NCBI GenBank assembly: GCA_030620375.1
Contig: JAUXEW010000074.1
Coordinates: 1 to 11,088, forward strand
Reading direction: 5' to 3'
DNA from: Desulfobacteraceae bacterium
GTDB lineage: Bacteria > Desulfobacterota > Desulfobacteria > Desulfobacterales > UBA5616
DNA length: 11,088 nucleotides
A model generated the notes under the pieces. The model was not told where the DNA came from, searched no databases, and saw only the letters and a list, made by a program, of their open reading frames with translations. This document shows positions 1 to 5,829 of the stretch, in pieces. Made by a program: the position numbers and the translations under genes. How positions within the stretch are numbered: position 1 is the first letter of the stretch; every line of letters begins with the position of its first letter.

Positions 1-2
1 AA

Positions 3-872
3 GATTACATGATGATCGCCGTTTCCGGGGATGCTCTGGTGAAAAATATTCGCACCAACCTCCAAGCGGTACTCGAAACTTATGACGACACGATGTGGCG
101 GCTGTTTGCCTATGATCCATATACCGGTGAGTATGTGGAGGCTGTGAAACCGGTTAATCAGGCGATGGACCCGTTCGATGGTGAATTCAAGATAAAACCG
201 GGTATGGGGTACTGGTTGATTTCACGAGAGAGTAAAGATATTTTAATGGATGTATTGTCCTATGATAATGATATCGGCTCGGAGTTTTATGATTTAATCC
301 CGCCGGGCTGGCGTATCATCAGCCATCCGTGGGCGGCCGGCGTGGATCTTTCCACGCACGATATAGAGGTTAGTGAGGATTTTGTATCATGGGATTCCAT
401 TGACGATAATGATCTGGTGGGTCAATTTTTTAAATTTACCGGTTTACCCGGAGATTGGTACGAGGAAATCTCGTTTGACCGGGAAACACTTGAAGCGAAT
501 CGGTCCTACTGGATCCGGAACCTTAAACCATATCCGGTGGCCATACGATTTAAAGCCAAAATGGTTGTGGGCCACGTTTCAGAACCGCCGTTGCAGCTCA
601 GGCATGTCTTGGCTAAAAACCGGCTGAAAAAATGGATATCAGACCGGGTACCGGATTGTTTCGCATCCACCGTTCGCAACGTACCACCGGATCCTCCCGG
701 CGCTGTTGGTACCGGAGAAGATTCCATTGGCCAGGCCAGTGCCGGCGGCGGATGTTTTATAACTACAGTTACTCAGAATCTTGATTCGCGGTTTGTTTTA
801 ATATATATGGTGTTGCTGATAGTGATCAGCGCAATGTCGGTCTTTGTTTTGAGAAAACGAGCTTTATTATGA
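3..872 (+). CDS. C-terminal part of a repeat-containing surface/secreted protein with CFI-type C-terminal anchor motif (5' end outside window)
   Basis: The frame is open to the left edge of the window, so the methionines at 9 and 12 are probably internal and the gene begins upstream. Residue numbers here count from the ATG at 9. Two degenerate copies of a roughly 70-residue module are visible. The first runs from the window edge to about residue 70 (WRLFAYDP, then GYW at 67-69); the second spans about 98-170 (PPGW at 98-101, then SYW at 166-168). Each starts with a G-W/Y-x-I-I/A-type strand and ends in a Gly/Ser-Tyr-Trp motif. A Pro/Gly-rich linker follows, then GGGCFI (Cys at 249), a hydrophobic segment at about 262-281 and a basic RKR tail. 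This order resembles CFI-box/sorting-type C-terminal signals of Desulfobacterota surface proteins. I infer an exported, envelope-attached protein of unknown role. The stop overlaps the next start by 4 bases. Confidence 0.72.
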   Translation, partial: DYMMIAVSGDALVKNIRTNLQAVLETYDDTMWRLFAYDPYTGEYVEAVKPVNQAMDPFDGEFKIKPGMGYWLISRESKDILMDVLSYDNDIGSEFYDLIPPGWRIISHPWAAGVDLSTHDIEVSEDFVSWDSIDDNDLVGQFFKFTGLPGDWYEEISFDRETLEANRSYWIRNLKPYPVAIRFKAKMVVGHVSEPPLQLRHVLAKNRLKKWISDRVPDCFASTVRNVPPDPPGAVGTGEDSIGQASAGGGCFITTVTQNLDSRFVLIYMVLLIVISAMSVFVLRKRALL

Positions 873-1330
873 TTCGAAAAGCGACGATAAAGGATATCAA
901 AGCCATTCACGGGCTCCTGCAGGAATACGGCAACAGGGGAGAGCTCCTCCCCCGTCCGCTGAGCAAGCTTTATGACCATGTCAGGGATTTTTCGGTTTTT
1001 GTAGGCGACGAAACAGACCAGCCTTTGGGATGTTGTGCACTACAGATTTGCTGGGAAAATCTTGCTGAAATCAGATCGGCTGCGGTTCATCCGGATCATA
1101 CGGGGGAAAAAATCGGCACCAAGCTGGTGAAAAATGCGCTTGATGAAGCCAGGCAGTTTCAAATTCAACAAGTATTTGTCCTGACCTACCGGCCCGGATT
1201 TTTTGAAAAGTTCGGTTTTTCAGTGATTGACAGATCAAGACTCCCGATTAAGATCTGGGCGGACTGTATTTCGTGTGTCAAATTTCCGGATTGCGATGAG
1301 ACCGCAATGATTAAAGAAATCAGATATTAG
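869..1330 (+). CDS. GNAT N-acetyltransferase, short ArgA (N-acetylglutamate synthase)-like
   Basis: A 153-residue single-domain GNAT protein. The N-terminus (IRKATIKDIKAIHGLLQEYG) and the GELLPRPLSKLYDHVRDFSV stretch that follows resemble the short ArgA-like acetyltransferases that make N-acetylglutamate, the first step of arginine synthesis. The acetyl-CoA strand is at about 69-75 (RSAAVHP), and the YRPGFFEKFGF segment at about 107-117 is typical of the fold. The pyrophosphate loop reads HTGEKIG (77-83) where the family normally has R-G-x-G-I-G, so the loop looks degenerate. A C-terminal Cys-x2-Cys-x5-Cys-Asp-Glu stretch (C133, C136, C142) is also a feature I associate with this group. The start ATG overlaps the upstream stop in ATGA, so translation is probably coupled to the surface-protein gene, which is a surprising partner. 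The GNAT assignment is firm; the exact substrate is inferred. Confidence 0.82.
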   Translation: MIRKATIKDIKAIHGLLQEYGNRGELLPRPLSKLYDHVRDFSVFVGDETDQPLGCCALQICWENLAEIRSAAVHPDHTGEKIGTKLVKNALDEARQFQIQQVFVLTYRPGFFEKFGFSVIDRSRLPIKIWADCISCVKFPDCDETAMIKEIRY

Positions 1331-1358
1331 AAGCGGTTTTAAAATGGCTTCCTAAGTA

Positions 1359-1502
1359 TGAGGTGGTTTCAAAATGTTCGATTTTGTTCAAGGTCAAGGA
1401 AGGTGAAGATTTTAACCACAGGAATACTTTTTGTATTTCGAGGATTAAAATCTTCGCCTGACAAAGAGATTGGGCAAAAGAGGACGTTTTGAAACCACCT
1501 CA
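1359..1502. repeat. 144-bp fold-back (MITE-like or structured-RNA) element with 16-bp perfect terminal inverted repeats
   Basis: The ends are perfect inverted repeats: TGAGGTGGTTTCAAAA (1359-1374) and its complement (1487-1502). The arms keep pairing inward. An inner stem is 1401-1415 against 1445-1459, and a tip stem is 1421-1427 against 1433-1439, closing on TTTTT. By hand count there are 51 Watson-Crick and 6 G-T pairs. Every one of the six G-T positions would pair as G-U only in a + strand transcript. The element starts 28 bases after the acetyltransferase stop and its last three bases are the stop codon of the - strand gene. It encodes no protein I can see. A related sequence occurs at 10903-11003. 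I infer a dispersed non-autonomous palindromic element. Confidence 0.8.
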
Positions 1503-2573
1503 GGTATAAATAGCATTTAATGGTAAGGGCCGGCACTTTTCTACGCCCGGCCTGGGGATAATGTGCTGTCCGCCTACGGATACCCATGATAAATCCGGTT
1601 TGATATCCCGTATCTTCCCGTCATCCGGTGACCGCGCATGGTTGGTAACGGCATAGGTCGCTTGAAAAAGAAAAACTCCGCTGCTGCCTTTACGGCTTAC
1701 CATGTAGTTCTTTTTAAACGCATTGAGTGACAGTTGATTGGCTTCCGAAAGTTGGGTCATTTCCTGATTTGAGAGCCGCATCAGTATCACTTTTGAGACC
1801 CCTCTTTCGGATATTCGGATTAATGCTCTTGATTCACAGCTCCCGGCATAGATGGTGGAAATGCAGGGAATCCGTTTTAAGTATTGGGCGGCTACGATTG
1901 CGGCGGTTCTTCTGCCCCCGGCCGTGGCAGGAAGGCTGTAATATTCAAAGAATTTTTTTTGAACGTCCTCAGCGTATTTATCCCCTTTTTCATAGAGGTC
2001 CTTTGAGATATAACGAAGGTCCCGGCCAAGGTCCTCAGCCGCATCGGCGATTGGCCAGTCGATTCGAACATGAAAATGAGTCAGGCCATAGCGGTTCTGG
2101 GATTTGCTGGAAGGATCCCGCTGGATCAGCAGGGCATAGTCCACAGGCAGTAGAACTTTAATAAAGGTATTAAAATGAACCGAGTCCACATATTTCTGGG
2201 TTCTGTCAAAGCTCCCTGAGAGCGGAAGCGTCTTTGAACTTAACAGATTGGCCTTGGTGGTCTTGTTTTCATCAAAGAACCGGATATATTTTTTATGCGC
2301 TACGGGGATGGTGTCCTCTAAGAATATTACTAAAAAGACGTTTTGGCAGTCGTACTCTAAATCCGGAATTCTGGCACGGGGTTTTAGCTCACGTTTTTCA
2401 ACAAATGGATAGGGTATCTTCTTACTTTGGAAATTATGATAGGAATCAATGAGGGCGTAATGAATCATCTGCTGATCAAGTTCGTCCCTCAGCAATTCAT
2501 AGTATGAACGTCTTACCCGATTCGCCAGACTCAGTTCTTCCCGAACACTCCAATAAGCCACTCTCACCTCCAT
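1500..2573 (-). CDS. Uncharacterised 357-residue protein
   Basis: I do not recognise this protein. It has 357 residues, no signal peptide and no convincing membrane span, and it looks soluble and fairly basic. Landmarks are a hydrophobic strand NVFLVIFLEDTIPV at about residue 78-91, a mid-region RYGLTHFHVRIDWP, a stretch GGRRTAAIVAAQYLKRIPC, and a C-terminal region with WVSVGGQHIIPRPGVEKC. The ATG at 2573 is followed at once by GGAGGTGA, a strong ribosome-binding sequence lying inside the reading frame. The GTG at 2561 (giving VAYWSVREEL) may therefore be the true start. The last three bases (TGA) come from the terminal inverted repeat of the 1359-1502 element, so the native C-terminus may have been cut or replaced. 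It has its own probable promoter at 2650-2678 and converges on the + strand acetyltransferase. The uninterrupted frame and base use like its neighbours support a real gene. Confidence 0.7.
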   Translation of the reverse strand: MEVRVAYWSVREELSLANRVRRSYYELLRDELDQQMIHYALIDSYHNFQSKKIPYPFVEKRELKPRARIPDLEYDCQNVFLVIFLEDTIPVAHKKYIRFFDENKTTKANLLSSKTLPLSGSFDRTQKYVDSVHFNTFIKVLLPVDYALLIQRDPSSKSQNRYGLTHFHVRIDWPIADAAEDLGRDLRYISKDLYEKGDKYAEDVQKKFFEYYSLPATAGGRRTAAIVAAQYLKRIPCISTIYAGSCESRALIRISERGVSKVILMRLSNQEMTQLSEANQLSLNAFKKNYMVSRKGSSGVFLFQATYAVTNHARSPDDGKIRDIKPDLSWVSVGGQHIIPRPGVEKCRPLPLNAIYT

Positions 2574-2621
2574 TACTTGTCCATGGTGTAAAAATTAATA
2601 TATGTGAGTAATGCTGCGTTT

Positions 2622-2659
2622 AAAAATGGTATTCGTATCAATATTTGTTTTGATACCAT
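2622..2659 (-). terminator. Possible intrinsic terminator after the TVP38 gene
   Basis: On the - strand, 41 bases after the TVP38 stop, ATGGTAT (2653-2659) can pair with ATACCAT (2626-2632), followed by a short T run (2622-2626). The stem is AT-rich and the loop long (20 bases), so it is weak. An alternative inner stem GTATCAA/TTGATAC uses part of the same bases. Confidence 0.35.
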
Positions 2660-2678
2660 GTAATTACTTCTTCGTCAA
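2650..2678 (-). promoter_or_regulatory. Probable sigma70-type promoter for the 357-residue gene, overlapped by a palindrome
   Basis: Reading the - strand, TTGACG (2678-2673) is separated by 17 bases from TATCAA (2655-2650). This is 5 of 6 and 4 of 6 matches to the -35 and -10 consensus at ideal spacing, roughly 80 bases before the gene start. The -10 box lies in an inverted repeat, GTATCAA (2656-2650) with TTGATAC (2641-2635), so a dimeric regulator could bind there. Regulation is inference from the overlap. Confidence 0.5.
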
Positions 2679-2699
2679 TACACATGTTTGAACTGACAT

Positions 2700-3410
2700 C
2701 TACCGGCCGTTGTATTTTTCTACCCATTTATAGATCTGTTGCTTGTGTCGATAGGATAACAGCCCGATGATAAGGCAGAGCGCGACAACCAGCAGCAGCA
2801 ACCCGTAATTTTCATCAAACAGGTAAGCCCCCTGAAGGCTCAATAAAAAAGTCCCCGGCATTCTGCCGACTGCGGCGATGATAAATAAAACATTTAACGG
2901 TACCGCACTTAAACCGAGAAAAAAACAAAGGTAGTCTTTCGGGAACCCGGGAAAAATGAATAGTATGAAAAAAACGATTACGCCTTGCCGTTTAAGTATT
3001 CTATCAAACCGCTCCAATCTTTGGGGGGAGATCAATTTCCTGACGAACCGCTTTCCAAGAGAGCGACCGATGACTAAATTGAGCCACGATCCTACGGAAA
3101 GCCCTATAGTGGAATAGAAAAACCCCGGTATGGTCCCAAATAAGTACCCCCCGATAATGCCCGAGGCTTCTCCTGGAATGGGGGCAAATAAAACCTGTAA
3201 AATCTGAAGTAAAATGAAAACAACCGGGCCACCGATGCCGAAGGAGGCGATAAAGGACGTGATGCGGTCATTATCGGTAAAAAGGGTATAATAGCGAAAC
3301 AGGTAATCCCGCAAAAGGTCCCCGTAGCAGTAAGTCAATCCAATGAGGATGCCGATAATAACAATTGAAACGATAATTTTAAATTTTCCAGTTAACCGCT
3401 CTGATATCAT
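2700..3410 (-). CDS. TVP38/TMEM64 (DedA-like, VTT-domain) inner-membrane protein
   Basis: A 236-residue polytopic membrane protein with about five or six hydrophobic segments: roughly 11-29, 58-77, 84-115 (probably a re-entrant or paired segment), 143-153, 160-182 and 203-219. The VTT/SNARE-associated signature is clear: LFAPIPGEASGIIGGYLFG at about 74-92, then a Gly-rich segment up to IGRSLGK at 114-120. The second conserved half has FPGFPKDYLCFFLGLS (about 153-168) and GRMPGTFLLSLQG (182-194). Relatives are implicated in lipid flipping, membrane homeostasis and proton-motive-force-linked stress resistance, but the substrate here is unknown. Its start lies 19 bases after the pgk stop, so it is almost certainly cotranscribed with pgk. 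The ribosome-binding site (AAAGAAAAG) is weak. A possible terminator lies downstream at 2622-2659. Confidence 0.88.
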   Translation of the reverse strand: MISERLTGKFKIIVSIVIIGILIGLTYCYGDLLRDYLFRYYTLFTDNDRITSFIASFGIGGPVVFILLQILQVLFAPIPGEASGIIGGYLFGTIPGFFYSTIGLSVGSWLNLVIGRSLGKRFVRKLISPQRLERFDRILKRQGVIVFFILFIFPGFPKDYLCFFLGLSAVPLNVLFIIAAVGRMPGTFLLSLQGAYLFDENYGLLLLVVALCLIIGLLSYRHKQQIYKWVEKYNGR

Positions 3411-3429
3411 CTTTTCTTTACGAAAATCG

Positions 3430-4638
3430 TTACCTTAAACGCTTATTATTATTATTTTCAGCTTGTTCCAGTGCGACCAATGCAGGCAACGACTTGCCTT
3501 CCAACAGGGCTAAAAAAGCCCCGCCTCCGGTCGATATATAATTAATCTTGTCAGATTTGTTGGCCTTGTGTACGGCTACGTCTGTATCTCCGCCGCCCAC
3601 AATAGTGAGGGCATCCGATTCCGCCAGAGTGTTGACCATGGCCATGGTGCCGCTTGAGAAAGCGTCCATCTCAAAAACTCCCATCGGCCCATTCCAGACA
3701 ATTGTTCCGGCATCCTGTAATACTTCTGAATATAGCAGGGCGGTGGAGGGCCCGATATCTAAAGCCATCCAATCGGGTGGAATTTCCTGAACCGTTACGA
3801 CCTTTGATTTCGCCGCTGGATCAAACCGGTCTGATACAACGACATCCACGGGGAGGTAAAACTGTATTTCTTTTTTAGCGGCAGTGTCAATAATGATTTT
3901 GGCTGTTTCCAGGAGATCGTCTTCAATTTTTGATTTCCCGACATCAAATCCCTTGCTTTTTAAAAATGTATTTGCCATTGCACCACCGATAATGACCTTG
4001 TCTACTTGACGGAGCATATTTTCTAAAGCAGCAAGTTTGCTGGACACTTTTGCGCCGCCGACAATGGCGACCAGCGGGCGCTCGGGATCTTCCATTGCTT
4101 TATTGAAGTAGGTGATCTCTTTTTCCAACAATAAGCCGGCGGTCGATCGGGGAGCAAACTTCGTAATCGCCACTACGGATGCGTTGTTGCGGTGAGATAC
4201 GGCAAACGCATCATTCACATAAACATCGCATAGGGTTGACAGCTTTTTGGCAAAGTCATCATTATTTTCTTCTTCTTCCGGATGGAATCTCAGGTTTTCA
4301 AGCAGTATCACATCTTTGGATTTCATTTGAGATACAAGGGCTTCAACTTCGGGCCCGATGCAGTCTCTCACCAGTGTAACCGGACGCTTGATGTATGTTT
4401 CCAACTGGCGGGCAACCGGTGCGAGGCTGAATTTATCGACAACCGTTCCTTTGGGTCTGCCTAAATGTGAGGCGATGATTAATTTTGCCTCCTGTTCAAG
4501 AGCGTAGTTAATTGTCGGCAGGGCTCCCCGTATTCGGGTGTCGTCTGTAATATTTTGATGATCGTCCAGGGGGACATTGAAATCAACCCTTATCAACACA
4601 CGCTTTCCAAAGATTTGAGTATCTCTTATGGTTTTCAT
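3430..4638 (-). CDS. pgk: Phosphoglycerate kinase
   Basis: A full-length 402-residue phosphoglycerate kinase, which interconverts 1,3-bisphosphoglycerate + ADP and 3-phosphoglycerate + ATP in cytosolic glycolysis/gluconeogenesis. Substrate-site motifs present are RVDFNVP (17-23), HLGRPKG (58-64), the ENLRFH Arg at 117 and the HR pair at 149-150. Nucleotide-side motifs are VGGAKVSSKL (193-202, with the conserved Lys 197), WNGPMGVFE (315-323), GGGDTD (348-353) and STGGGA (369-374). Departures from the common bacterial form are AFAVSHRNNAS (144-154), where many have AFGTAHRAHAS, and Phe after GGGA where Ser is usual. I believe similar variants occur in Desulfobacterota. The C-terminus carries a run of four Asn (AAT codons) before KRLR. 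It lies 25 bases after the Cys-rich gene and 19 bases before the TVP38 gene, within a likely operon. Confidence 0.97.
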   Translation of the reverse strand: MKTIRDTQIFGKRVLIRVDFNVPLDDHQNITDDTRIRGALPTINYALEQEAKLIIASHLGRPKGTVVDKFSLAPVARQLETYIKRPVTLVRDCIGPEVEALVSQMKSKDVILLENLRFHPEEEENNDDFAKKLSTLCDVYVNDAFAVSHRNNASVVAITKFAPRSTAGLLLEKEITYFNKAMEDPERPLVAIVGGAKVSSKLAALENMLRQVDKVIIGGAMANTFLKSKGFDVGKSKIEDDLLETAKIIIDTAAKKEIQFYLPVDVVVSDRFDPAAKSKVVTVQEIPPDWMALDIGPSTALLYSEVLQDAGTIVWNGPMGVFEMDAFSSGTMAMVNTLAESDALTIVGGGDTDVAVHKANKSDKINYISTGGGAFLALLEGKSLPALVALEQAENNNNKRLR

Positions 4639-4663
4639 GTTACCGTCCGTTATATTTATGGAT

Positions 4664-4930
4664 TTAGGTTCTAACTTTTTTTCGGTGGAGGACTTTTTTT
4701 TCGGACCACCTTTCCCAGAACCCTATCATACCGGATTGATAAGCCCGATCTAACATTTCCTCCTTTATGACAAGCCCATCTGATCCATTCATGGCGGATC
4801 TTAAGCAAGCTGTTTTAAAGGTGCATTTTAAGCATGTGTTTGGTGTAAACCGCAATCCATTTTCCGCCAACGGGAAAACAACATCAAGCTTCCCGTAGCA
4901 AGAGGGATGTTTTTCTTCATTATTAGTCAT
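4664..4930 (-). CDS. Small Cys-rich conserved hypothetical protein (putative metal-binding)
   Basis: A short soluble protein of 88 residues from the ATG at 4930, or 92 from an in-frame GTG at 4942. Neither start has a clear ribosome-binding site; I prefer the ATG. On the 92-residue numbering, four cysteines stand out: C15 in PSCYGKLD, then C37-x2-C40-x5-C46 in NTCLKCTFKTACLRSAM. This spacing would suit a zinc or Fe-S site. The C-terminal half (LDRAYQSGMIGFWERWSEKK) looks helical and ends in a basic tail. I have the impression of similar small proteins in other Desulfobacterota, but cannot assign a function. It lies between radC and pgk with short gaps, preceded by an intercistronic hairpin (4949-4974), which suggests cotranscription. 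The compact motif pattern and lack of a better frame support a real gene. Confidence 0.68.
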   Translation of the reverse strand: MTNNEEKHPSCYGKLDVVFPLAENGLRFTPNTCLKCTFKTACLRSAMNGSDGLVIKEEMLDRAYQSGMIGFWERWSEKKVLHRKKVRT

Positions 4931-4948
4931 GTTGGGTTTCACTTGAAG

Positions 4949-4974
4949 CGGTTAAGCCCAAAAGAGCTAAACCG
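4949..4974 (-). other. Intercistronic hairpin between radC and the Cys-rich gene
   Basis: CGGTTTAGC (4974-4966, - strand) can pair with GCTTAACCG (4957-4949) with one mismatch, around an 8-base loop. No T run follows, so it is not a typical terminator. It ends 6 bases before the GTG at 4942 and 18 bases before the ATG at 4930, close enough to affect translation initiation or mRNA processing. Function is inference. Confidence 0.4.
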
Positions 4975-4990
4975 ATACGCAAATCGCCGA

Positions 4991-5707
4991 TTAGAGTTTA
5001 TCGAATTCATGGTTCATCCTGGTTATATGGCCATGATCTGAGAAACTGAAATAGGTGTTGTTTCCGATGACCAGGTGCTCATGGACAACAATCCCCATTG
5101 TTTTGCAGGCAAATAAAAGCTGTTGTGTTATGGCAATATCTTCTGCTGACGGATTTGGATCCCCTGAAGGGTGGTTGTGAGCAAATATCACCGCTGCGGC
5201 GTGATGTTCCAGGGCGGCGCGGACAACTTCCCTGGGATAAACCGAACTGGCCGTCAATGTGCCTGTAAAAAGTGTTTCCAGCTTAATCACGCGATTTTTA
5301 GCGTCTAAAAAAATAACTTTAAAGAGCTCTTTATTTTTATCTCTCATACTATGATAGAGATATTCGAACAAATCCCGTGAATTCGAAATTGGATCCTTTT
5401 CGATCAGACGGTTTTTTAAATACCGATCCGCAACTGACTTTATCAGCTTAATACCAAGCGCATTCTTCGGGCCGATACCCTGTACTTCACAAAGTTCTTC
5501 AACCGAAGCTTCGAGTACCCCCGGCAGTGTTTTATATTTTTCCAGGGCATCCTTTGCCGCTTCCTTGCAATCTTTTCGGGGTGTGCCGAGGGTTAACAAC
5601 AGCTCAATGACCTCATAGTCGTGAAAACCGGAAAGACCTGACACCAGGAATTTTTCGCGCAGCCGCTGTCTGTGACCTGATCCTTTATGGTGTTTGTTAT
5701 TACTCAT
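4991..5707 (-). CDS. radC: RadC family JAB/JAMM-domain protein (UPF0758)
   Basis: A 238-residue protein with the full RadC layout. The N-terminal region GHRQRLREKFLVSG (11-24) and YEVIELLLTL (31-40) is typical of UPF0758. A helix-hairpin-helix-like segment VQGIGPKNALGIKL follows (75-88), then a C-terminal JAB1/MPN+ domain. The metal-binding motif HNHPSGDPNPSAED (177-190) keeps both His and the Asp, and an upstream Glu is present in YPREVVRAAL (E160), so the metalloprotease-like site looks intact. Despite the historic name, no firm role in DNA repair has been shown; family members are linked to recombination-associated and mobile-element contexts. It starts 122 bases after gpsA behind a weak candidate promoter and is followed by the Cys-rich gene. 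No strong ribosome-binding site precedes the ATG. Confidence 0.93.
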   Translation of the reverse strand: MSNNKHHKGSGHRQRLREKFLVSGLSGFHDYEVIELLLTLGTPRKDCKEAAKDALEKYKTLPGVLEASVEELCEVQGIGPKNALGIKLIKSVADRYLKNRLIEKDPISNSRDLFEYLYHSMRDKNKELFKVIFLDAKNRVIKLETLFTGTLTASSVYPREVVRAALEHHAAAVIFAHNHPSGDPNPSAEDIAITQQLLFACKTMGIVVHEHLVIGNNTYFSFSDHGHITRMNHEFDKL

Positions 5708-5773
5708 TTTGTAACGTTAATTGAGTGGTATCCGGTATATGTTATTTGTTACGCGTTGAAAGGAATCTTTCTT

Positions 5774-5802
5774 ATTTTACTCTATGAGGGAAAATATATA
5801 AA
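5774..5802 (-). promoter_or_regulatory. Candidate promoter for radC and downstream genes
   Basis: On the - strand, TTTATA (5802-5797) and TAAAAT (5779-5774) are separated by 17 bases, matching 4 of 6 and 5 of 6 consensus positions, about 65 bases before the radC ATG. The region is AT-rich, so chance matches are likely. The only support is position: it lies in the largest gap (122 bases) between the gpsA and radC genes. Confidence 0.3.
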
Positions 5803-5829
5803 ATCTAAATTGAGCGTTGCTCGATCATT

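Noticed and set aside
1369..1587. A - strand frame of 72 residues across the fold-back element
   Set aside because: It runs through the inverted repeat and the 3' end of the 357-residue gene in another frame; no protein features.
1727..2161. A + strand frame of 144 residues opposite the 357-residue gene
   Set aside because: Rich in Arg, Trp and His with no domain pattern; it is the antisense shadow of a better frame.
5812..5822. GAGC-GTT-GCTC hairpin after gpsA as a terminator
   Set aside because: Only four base pairs and no uninterrupted T run; too weak to call.
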